12,309 nucleotides of DNA from Elusimicrobiales bacterium (GTDB lineage: Bacteria; Elusimicrobiota; Elusimicrobia; Elusimicrobiales; UBA9959). Position 1 is the first letter of the stretch. Each line of letters begins with the position of its first letter. The translations under genes were made by a program, and so were the position numbers. Under the pieces are notes generated by a model, which saw only the letters and a program-made list of their open reading frames with translations, did not search any database and was not told the origin of the DNA. Below, one piece after another: positions 6,558-11,930 of the stretch. The stretch spans positions 1 to 12,309 of the forward strand of contig JAOAEH010000063.1 in NCBI GenBank assembly GCA_026416895.1, in the 5' to 3' direction.

Positions 6558-7322
6558 TCATTTTTTCTTAGCTTGTTTAGCTGCTTCTTTTTTTGTTTGT
6601 GATTTCACAACAGTAGTTACTTTCGGTTCCTTTATCGTTTTAGATGTTTTTTTAATATAAACAATACTTCCAGGTTTTCCTGGAACACTACCATTTACCA
6701 TTATTATATTCTTTTCAGGAATAACTTTTATAACTTTTATTTTTTGTATAGTAACTCTTTCACAACCTAAATGCCCTGCCATTCTTTTCCCTGGTATAAC
6801 TCTACCAAGAGCTCTTCTCGAAGCTAAAGAACCTGGAGCTCTTTCTCTATCAGAAGCACCATGAGAAGCTGGCTGTCCACTGAAATTATGCCTCTTCATA
6901 GCCCCAGCAAATCCTTTTCCTATAGTTATTCCTTCAACATCTACCCACTCTCCCTCTTTAAATCTTCCACTTAAAGTTACAATTTGCCCAGGTTTTATAC
7001 CATCTATGTTGTCAAATCTAAATTCTTTTAAATACTCTTTGGGAAGCACGTTATACTTTTTAAATATACCTTCTAAAGGTTTATTAATATTCTTCTTTTT
7101 TTCCTCAAATCCAAGACATACCGCATTGTATCCGTCTTTCTCCTTAGTCCTTAAATAAACCACTTCACATGGTCCAGCTTCAAGAACAGTAACTCCTTTT
7201 AATTCTCCTTTCTCATTAAAAATCTGAGTCATTCCTAGTTTTCTTGCAATTAAATATTTAAAGTCAGGTTTAACTTCTTCCTTTACCTGATTTGTTTGAG
7301 ATGAATTTATCTTTTCTTCCAT
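6558..7322 (-). CDS. rplC: 50S ribosomal protein L3, with N- and C-terminal extensions; first gene of the operon
   Basis: L3 is an early-assembling large-subunit protein whose loop reaches toward the peptidyl-transferase centre. I place the start at the ATG at 7322 because GGAG lies 6 nt upstream (7329-7332). An in-frame ATG at 7334 has no visible ribosome binding site. This gives 254 residues, longer than the usual 205-215. About 21 extra residues precede the KYLIARKLGMTQIF signature, and a Lys-rich tail (KSQTKKEAAKQAKKK) follows the core. The core has GKGFAGAMKRHNFSGQPASH near the middle. The next loop reads SDRERAPGSLASRRALGR where the KHHRAPGSIG-type sequence is more common. The gene has its own candidate promoter and leader, and no rpsJ precedes it. 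Confidence 0.97.
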   Translation of the reverse strand: MEEKINSSQTNQVKEEVKPDFKYLIARKLGMTQIFNEKGELKGVTVLEAGPCEVVYLRTKEKDGYNAVCLGFEEKKKNINKPLEGIFKKYNVLPKEYLKEFRFDNIDGIKPGQIVTLSGRFKEGEWVDVEGITIGKGFAGAMKRHNFSGQPASHGASDRERAPGSLASRRALGRVIPGKRMAGHLGCERVTIQKIKVIKVIPEKNIIMVNGSVPGKPGSIVYIKKTSKTIKEPKVTTVVKSQTKKEAAKQAKKK

Positions 7323-7328
7323 AAATAA

Positions 7329-7332
7329 CTCC
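7329..7332 (-). promoter_or_regulatory. Ribosome binding site that fixes the rplC start
   Basis: GGAG on the minus strand, 6 nt before the ATG at 7322. It overlaps the codons following the alternative ATG at 7334, whose own upstream sequence is only a T/A run. The same GGAG-plus-spacer pattern (usually 5-9 nt) recurs throughout the operon. Confidence 0.7.
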
Positions 7333-7368
7333 ATTTAAAAAATATAATCACTCTAATTTAATCTAAAA

Positions 7369-7393
7369 AACGCTAAAAACAAGAACAAGCGTT
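7369..7393 (-). other. Small hairpin followed by a T-run in the rplC leader (attenuator or weak terminator candidate)
   Basis: On the minus strand AACGCT (7393-7388) pairs perfectly with AGCGTT (7374-7369) across a 13-nt T-rich loop. A run of T residues follows immediately (AGCGTTTTTTAG). The stem is only 6 bp with 3 G/C pairs, weaker than a standard intrinsic terminator. It lies downstream of the candidate promoter, so it would form in the rplC mRNA leader, where many bacteria regulate the S10 operon. It could equally be the weak 3' end of the upstream envelope-gene transcript. Confidence 0.35.
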
Positions 7394-7413
7394 AAGGGTT
7401 AGGCAACATGAAA

Positions 7414-7443
7414 ATTATAACAAATTATTATAAATCAAATCAA
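7414..7443 (-). promoter_or_regulatory. Candidate sigma-70-type promoter for the ribosomal operon
   Basis: On the minus strand TTGATT (7443-7438) is followed by an 18-nt spacer and a perfect TATAAT (7419-7414). Transcription would begin near 7407 and give a leader of about 85 nt before rplC. The -35 box overlaps the TGA stop of the upstream barrel gene (7442-7440). A second TATAAT at 7432-7427 lacks a convincing -35. AT-richness makes chance TATAAT matches likely, but the position directly before a 16-gene ribosomal operon supports the call. Confidence 0.55.
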
Positions 7444-8591
7444 TATTTTATTCCATAACCAAAGTAGAAAGTATGAGAAACATAATTATAAGGTAAATAC
7501 AATTCAAACCTATTATTAGAATTTGATACGACAACAGAATAACCGATCTTATAATACGCATAGTATAATATTTTTTTAATCAATTCTATTGAAAACACAA
7601 CAAAATCCTGAGTTTGTTTTTTGCCAATTATATAATTATTATTTACATCTCTTGGTGGCCTTGAGTTATAAATTCTTCTAGTGTATTTTAAATTACCATT
7701 AAATAGAAGATTATCATAGTTAAACTCAAAAAAGTTTTTTAAAGAATACTCTCCATAACTATAAGCATTTTTAACAAAAAACGGCGCAAAATCAAAAAAG
7801 CTTTTATATCTGATATAGTTTTGATTTGATGAATAAAATTTAAACTCTAAAGAGGGATGAAGCTTAAATTCTTTAAAAAATAAATCCCTACCTATAACTA
7901 AATTATACTCAGAATCTCTTTGATCTTTATTACTATATTCACCACTTAAAGAAACTACTTTTTGTCTCAGATAATAATATCTCAAATAACTAAAATCTAA
8001 AAACCAAATATTTTTTTTAGCTCTAAAACCTACCTCAAAAATATTCTTATCATACAAGCCTGTCTTTACAGAATAAATATTGTAACCTATCTCTGAAAGC
8101 AAATCTGTATAATTAGGATAATTCACATTTCTATAATTTAAATAAAATGAAAGATTATAATCCTTAAAATAATCAAAAGAGCTTCCAAAACCTTTTACAT
8201 TATTATTATACGCATGATAATCATAAGAATATAAACTATTATCCTTAAATCTTTGCCAACCGAAATAAATCTGAGGTCTTATTCTCCAAAAATTATTAAT
8301 AATGATATGATCTTCAATTAAAACTGAGTGTTTAATTTCTTTTTCTTTTATATCTTTCTCAATCTTCCATGATCCTTCTCCTTCATATCCTAAAATATAA
8401 GAGAAGTATAGTGAATTTTTTTCATTTATATCGTAAGATAAAGAAATTGACCCATCAATAAATCCACCTGTCAAAAAAGAACCTTTATAAAGATGTCCAG
8501 ATTGAATAAAATTTATATCAATATAACTATTTATACTCTTATGAAAGCAAAATATCTTAAACGACATTAATACTAGAAAAAAAATAAACAT
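7440..8591 (-). CDS. Predicted exported outer-membrane beta-barrel protein, function unknown
   Basis: I do not recognise a named family. The product (383 residues from the ATG at 8591) begins with a very hydrophobic stretch, MFIFFLVLMSFKIF, likely a signal sequence. The rest is rich in Tyr, Asn, Phe and Ser, with many short alternating polar/aromatic segments such as NLSFYLNYRNVNY and WFLDFSYLRYYYLR. It ends SHTFYFGYGIKY, an amphipathic terminal strand with an aromatic last residue, as in outer-membrane barrels. The start is uncertain: the frame is open to a TTG at 8621 (393 residues), which would overlap the upstream gene by 25 nt and add a lysine to the signal's n-region. Neither start has a clear ribosome binding site. 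The ATG lies 5 nt after the upstream stop, so reinitiation is plausible. Confidence 0.75.
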   Translation of the reverse strand: MFIFFLVLMSFKIFCFHKSINSYIDINFIQSGHLYKGSFLTGGFIDGSISLSYDINEKNSLYFSYILGYEGEGSWKIEKDIKEKEIKHSVLIEDHIIINNFWRIRPQIYFGWQRFKDNSLYSYDYHAYNNNVKGFGSSFDYFKDYNLSFYLNYRNVNYPNYTDLLSEIGYNIYSVKTGLYDKNIFEVGFRAKKNIWFLDFSYLRYYYLRQKVVSLSGEYSNKDQRDSEYNLVIGRDLFFKEFKLHPSLEFKFYSSNQNYIRYKSFFDFAPFFVKNAYSYGEYSLKNFFEFNYDNLLFNGNLKYTRRIYNSRPPRDVNNNYIIGKKQTQDFVVFSIELIKKILYYAYYKIGYSVVVSNSNNRFELYLPYNYVSHTFYFGYGIKY

Positions 8592-8596
8592 AAAAA

Positions 8597-9322
8597 CTAA
8601 AAACTTAATCTCATATTCCAAACAGGATGAATTGGTATTATTCCATCAGGATAAAAGTTTAATCCAATTTCAAACCATCTACCATACCACCCTGTCTTCA
8701 TAATTACATTTTTATTACTCATATCATAATTTAACTGAATAGCAAAATACTTATTTACATCTCTTATTATTTCTACACCAAAAACAACATAAAAACCAAA
8801 ATCCTTAAATTTAAATTCATCAATTTCTACTCCCAAAAGTTCATATTTTTTACTATCTGATAAATCCAACTCACAAAAATTATATGAATATTTAATCCCA
8901 TAAAAATTTCTAATCTTTGAACTAAAAGAATTGGAAAAAATACTTTTTAAATGATACCCCCAAAAAGATATATTCTCTATATATTCACTTGAACGTGCAA
9001 GAGTTGACCCAATACTAAAATATTCTAAACCTCCACCTATATCAATCTGAGGCAAGGAAGATTCCAAATAAACTCTTCTTGTAAATGAAGGAGATATAAA
9101 CGCAAAAGGAAAAAAAGATGGAATAATTGAATATGTAAAAACATTATCATAACCAGATTTAACCGGCAAAGTGATTTCTGTATCTGATTTTATTTCCCTA
9201 AAAAACGCTGATGGTTCCTTTACAGCCTTAGAAATAACTCTTTTCAAAAAGCTCCTGGTATCAATAGCATAAGACTGAAGTGTTGTTAAAAAAACAATAA
9301 AAATAAAAATTAATCTTTCCAT
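8597..9322 (-). CDS. Predicted exported beta-barrel-like outer-membrane protein, function unknown
   Basis: The 241-residue product starts with a clear signal peptide. Residues 1-19 run from MERLIF through a hydrophobic core to LQSYA, with a likely cleavage after Ala19 (S-Y-A before IDTRS). The mature part has many alternating aromatic/polar segments, for example RNFYGIKYSYNFCELDL, FGFYVVFGVEI and RWFEIGLNFYP. It ends NMRLSF, with the C-terminal Phe typical of proteins assembled by the BAM complex. I cannot assign a family or function. The ATG lies 10 nt inside the 3' end of the FecR-like gene (13-nt overlap). The coding end lies 5 nt before the ATG I choose for the next gene. A GGAA 7 nt before the ATG is at best a weak ribosome binding site. 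Confidence 0.78.
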   Translation of the reverse strand: MERLIFIFIVFLTTLQSYAIDTRSFLKRVISKAVKEPSAFFREIKSDTEITLPVKSGYDNVFTYSIIPSFFPFAFISPSFTRRVYLESSLPQIDIGGGLEYFSIGSTLARSSEYIENISFWGYHLKSIFSNSFSSKIRNFYGIKYSYNFCELDLSDSKKYELLGVEIDEFKFKDFGFYVVFGVEIIRDVNKYFAIQLNYDMSNKNVIMKTGWYGRWFEIGLNFYPDGIIPIHPVWNMRLSF

Positions 9323-10953
9323 CTCTTAATTCCTTCATACACATATTCAAAAGAGGAATATAGAGTTAAACCATCCAAAACTATATCTATATTATTATCT
9401 ATTCCATTATAGCTTGTATCTGTGACATTACCAGAGTTATCTTCCTTTATATAAAAAATGCTTTCAACAAAATTTTTATTAATAATCTGAGATAAACTTT
9501 CAAAACTTGAACTTATATCTTTCTTTCTAGTTAATTTTCCTGAAGAAGATATCAAAAAAGTTTCTGAAGTAATCCAAAAATAATTATTCCCACTCCCACC
9601 TTTTATATATTGTGTACCTCTAAGTTTAAATATATCACCATTTACTTCAAAGCTTTTCTTTTTTAACCCCCAAAAAGCTCCATTGATATTTAAATTATCC
9701 GTTTTTCTAACAAGATTACCTGTAGGTGAAGAAGGATTTTGTTCAACAAAATTATAATTTACAATATCATATAAATAACTTTTATCAATTTTTCCAGCAA
9801 TTATCACATCATTATCTTTCTCATCACTATCTTGAGTCACGCCAACAGATTCAGTGTTATTTATTAATTCATCCCTTGTTTTATTATATTTATATGCTTC
9901 AGCAACAAAAAAAGGCATATTATCTGACAAATTCGCAGCAACAAAAGTTGCCCATTCTGCTTTAACAGAAGGGTTTGAAAAAAAGGAAGGGAATTTCATT
10001 ATATTTTCTGGTAAATTTTTGTTGAAAGAGAATGTAATTGCAAAAAAATCTAATCTATTATTAATCTGATTACCGTTATATTTAAAACCTGTATAAGAAC
10101 TACTGAAATCAGTATTCAAATAATCAGCATAATTAGGTCTTTTTATTATGCTTAAAAACTGAATCTTATTAAGCTCTGGTCTTAAAATTCTTTGGGATAC
10201 TCTTACCAAATTTCCATGGACATCATATAAGGTTCTTCCAGATTCAAAATCAGCATTTTTTTCTCTCAAAACATCTGAACTATACTTTTCTGAGATTTTA
10301 AGAGCATAATTTGAAAAAGAAATAAGTTTTTGATTTTTCTTTATTTTTAAGTCAAAATCCTCATTATAACCTTGAAAATCACCAAAGATTTCCCTTTCTT
10401 CTTTATCATTAATCAACCTAAATACGTATGGTCTTTCAGAATTTTCAACTTTGAAATACATCCCTTGAGTTAAAACAAACTCCCTCTTACCACTTTTATG
10501 AGGTACTCTATATCTAAATTTACATTCACCTATTCCAACATAAGCCTCTGTTTTTCCCTCCATATCAGATTCAAATATAGCAGTTATCCTTCTTGTTACA
10601 AACTCAGAACTAATAGTTTTCAACATAAACGAAGAGCCTGGTGGAAATAGTATTCTAAATCTACCTCTCCCATAAACAAGCCCAACACCAACATAATACT
10701 TTGAAACGGCCTCAATTTCCAAAGCAGATTCATCATATAAAAAAATTTCAGATTCTTTATTTATTATAATCTTACCAAAAGAATCTTCTTCTAACTTGAC
10801 AGCTCCACCTTGAGGAATTTCTAATGGTAATGATTCAACCTTCTGCCACTGTGACAGTGAATTAATTCTCCAATAAGCACTTCCCTTCAGCTCACTAATA
10901 ACAGCTTGTGAAAACAGGGATATACAAAATTGTAAAAAAACTAAAAAAAACAC
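9310..10953 (-). CDS. Exported FecR-like domain protein, function unknown
   Basis: The 547-residue product starts at a GTG preceded by GAGGGAG. Residues 1-17 (MFFLVFLQFCISLFSQA) look like a short signal peptide, but the n-region has no positive charge. Residues about 20-130 resemble a FecR-type beta-rich domain. They begin ELKGSAYWRI and continue with a GGAVKLEEDSFGKIIINKES stretch (the family's threshold/marker strands) and GRGRFRILFPPGSSFMLKT. The remaining 400 residues are Ser/Asn-rich and unrecognised. The end (YEGIKRWKD) is hydrophilic, so it is probably not a barrel. FecR domains occur in sigma-regulator and periplasmic proteins; no sigma factor or TonB receptor lies nearby, so a structural envelope role is as likely as signalling. 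It is first in a three-gene envelope cluster, 23 nt after tRNA-Thr. Confidence 0.72.
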   Translation of the reverse strand: MFFLVFLQFCISLFSQAVISELKGSAYWRINSLSQWQKVESLPLEIPQGGAVKLEEDSFGKIIINKESEIFLYDESALEIEAVSKYYVGVGLVYGRGRFRILFPPGSSFMLKTISSEFVTRRITAIFESDMEGKTEAYVGIGECKFRYRVPHKSGKREFVLTQGMYFKVENSERPYVFRLINDKEEREIFGDFQGYNEDFDLKIKKNQKLISFSNYALKISEKYSSDVLREKNADFESGRTLYDVHGNLVRVSQRILRPELNKIQFLSIIKRPNYADYLNTDFSSSYTGFKYNGNQINNRLDFFAITFSFNKNLPENIMKFPSFFSNPSVKAEWATFVAANLSDNMPFFVAEAYKYNKTRDELINNTESVGVTQDSDEKDNDVIIAGKIDKSYLYDIVNYNFVEQNPSSPTGNLVRKTDNLNINGAFWGLKKKSFEVNGDIFKLRGTQYIKGGSGNNYFWITSETFLISSSGKLTRKKDISSSFESLSQIINKNFVESIFYIKEDNSGNVTDTSYNGIDNNIDIVLDGLTLYSSFEYVYEGIKRWKD

Positions 10954-10957
10954 TTTT

Positions 10958-10964
10958 CTCCCTC
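10958..10964 (-). promoter_or_regulatory. Ribosome binding site supporting the GTG start of the FecR-like gene
   Basis: GAGGGAG on the minus strand, ending 4 nt before the GTG at 10953. The GAGG core is 7 nt from the start. It is the only strong ribosome binding site in the envelope cluster and occupies most of the 23-nt space after tRNA-Thr, leaving no room for a separate promoter there. Confidence 0.7.
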
Positions 10965-10976
10965 AAAAAATAAAAA

Positions 10977-11049
10977 AGCCGATGCGCGGGATCGAACCGC
11001 GGACCTTCTCCTTACCATGGAGACGCTCTACCAACTGAGCTACATCGGC
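10977..11049 (-). tRNA. thrT: tRNA-Thr (anticodon GGT)
   Basis: The minus strand folds into a complete cloverleaf. The 7-bp acceptor stem is GCCGATG/CATCGGC, the D stem GCTC/GAGC, and the anticodon stem TCTCC/GGAGA around loop ATGGTAA (anticodon GGT). The T arm is CGCGG-TTCGATC-CCGCG. G34, G35, U36 and the C2:G71 pair agree with threonine identity. The base after the acceptor stem is T (E. coli threonine tRNAs have A73), and CCA is not encoded; the sequence continues TTTTTA. CCA must therefore be added enzymatically. The gene lies 80 nt downstream of tRNA-Gly and 23 nt upstream of the FecR-like gene. Confidence 0.97.
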
Positions 11050-11129
11050 ATCAAACCTAAAACAAAAAGATACCTCTCTTAAAAACCCACAAAAATATAT
11101 ACTTACCTAAAACATCATCCTAGTAAATC

Positions 11130-11200
11130 AGCGGGCGATGGGAATCGAACCCACGTCCTCTGCTTGGAAGGCAGACGTTCTACCATTGAACTACGCCCGC
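11130..11200 (-). tRNA. glyT: tRNA-Gly (anticodon TCC)
   Basis: The minus strand forms a standard cloverleaf. The acceptor stem is GCGGGCG/CGCCCGC, the D stem GTTC/GAAC, and the anticodon stem TCTGC/GCAGA around loop CTTCCAA (anticodon TCC). The T arm is GTGGG-TTCGATT-CCCAT with one G.U pair. C35, C36, C2:G71 and the T discriminator match bacterial glycine identity. CCA is not encoded (the sequence continues GATTTACT). The order glyT-thrT in the same direction is that found ahead of tufB in E. coli. The 80-nt spacer between the two tRNAs shows no obvious promoter or terminator. Confidence 0.97.
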
Positions 11201-11209
11201 ACATTTATT

Positions 11210-11215
11210 ATTATA
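11210..11215 (-). promoter_or_regulatory. Candidate -10 box for the tRNA-Gly/tRNA-Thr (and FecR cluster) transcript
   Basis: A perfect TATAAT on the minus strand, 9 nt upstream of the tRNA-Gly 5' end, so transcription would start almost at the mature end. I see no good -35 at 16-18 nt. With no promoter space between tRNA-Thr and the FecR-like gene, this could also drive the envelope genes. Confidence 0.45.
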
Positions 11216-11237
11216 CAAAAAAATCGACTTAATTTTA

Positions 11238-11246
11238 TGTTATAAT
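11238..11246 (+). promoter_or_regulatory. Candidate extended -10 promoter for the CpXC gene
   Basis: TGTTATAAT on the plus strand is an extended -10 element (TGN plus TATAAT). It lies about 30 nt upstream of the ATG at 11277, and a ribosome binding site (AAGGA, 11263-11267) falls between. No -35 is evident, as is common for extended -10 promoters. It faces away from the tRNA -10 box about 23 nt to the left, so the region is a compact divergent promoter. Confidence 0.5.
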
Positions 11247-11276
11247 GTTCTTAAATAAAGAAAAGGAATAAAAAAA

Positions 11277-11930
11277 ATGTCAGCTGAAATTTATAGAGAA
11301 GTAATATGCCCTCATTGTAATTATGAATTTGAAGCTAAATTTTGGACAGTAGTTAGAGGAGATATCGACATAGAAATAAAAGACCTAATTCTCAGAGGAG
11401 ATTTCAATACAATTTTGTGTCCAAACTGTGATAAAATCTTTTTTAAAGAAGAAGATTTTATATATTTTGATCCAAAATACCAACTTTTGGTGTTTGTAAT
11501 GCCATCATATAAAAAAGAAAAAGAAAAAATTATAAATAAATTAATAAAAGATTATGATGAAATCAAACAAAATTTAGACCCAAACAGCAATTTAAATATT
11601 GAACCATCATATTTATTTAGTATAGATGAATTAAAAGAGCTTCTTGAAAACGACATTGACATAGAAGAAGAAACAGAAGTTTTAAACGAAATATGTAGGA
11701 TTAAAAAACTAAAAACTTTAAGCTTAGACAAAACCTTAGCACGTAAAAAAAATCTTCCTTTTTCATTACCTTTTACCCAAAACAAAAACAAGGATGATGT
11801 TTTAGAAACATCATTACTAATTTTAGATGAAAATCCAAATCTCAAAAGATTAGAAAACCTTGTTAAACTAATTAAAGAATTAAACAACGAAATAATAGAA
11901 TTTATTAATGAAAGTAATTCCTTTAAATAA
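11277..11930 (+). CDS. CpXC-domain zinc-ribbon protein, function unknown
   Basis: The 217-residue product begins with a CpXC-type domain. It has cysteine pairs C11xxC14 (ICPHCNYEFEAKFW) and C48xxC51 (ILCPNCDKIFF), joined by the characteristic VVRGDIDIEIKDLILRGDFN stretch and followed by FIYFDPKYQLLVFVMP (about residues 61-76). The four cysteines probably bind zinc. The remaining 140 residues are charged, Lys/Glu/Asn-rich and mostly helical in appearance, with no motif I recognise. There is no signal peptide or membrane segment, so it is likely cytoplasmic. The function of the family is unknown. An AAGGA ribosome binding site lies 9 nt before the ATG. Its 3' end overlaps the nucleotidyltransferase gene by 23 nt, suggesting an operon. 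Confidence 0.85.
   Translation: MSAEIYREVICPHCNYEFEAKFWTVVRGDIDIEIKDLILRGDFNTILCPNCDKIFFKEEDFIYFDPKYQLLVFVMPSYKKEKEKIINKLIKDYDEIKQNLDPNSNLNIEPSYLFSIDELKELLENDIDIEEETEVLNEICRIKKLKTLSLDKTLARKKNLPFSLPFTQNKNKDDVLETSLLILDENPNLKRLENLVKLIKELNNEIIEFINESNSFK

Noticed and set aside
7427..7432. Second TATAAT upstream of rplC as the main promoter
   Set aside because: The sequence 16-18 nt further upstream (TGGAAT/ATGGAA) is a poor -35. The box at 7414-7419 pairs with TTGATT at 18 nt.
10921..10953. Lipoprotein signal in the FecR-like protein (Cys10)
   Set aside because: The residues before Cys10 (LQF) do not fit a lipobox, whereas SQA at residues 15-17 fits a signal peptidase I site. The early Cys in the last barrel protein (KIFC) was rejected for the same reason.
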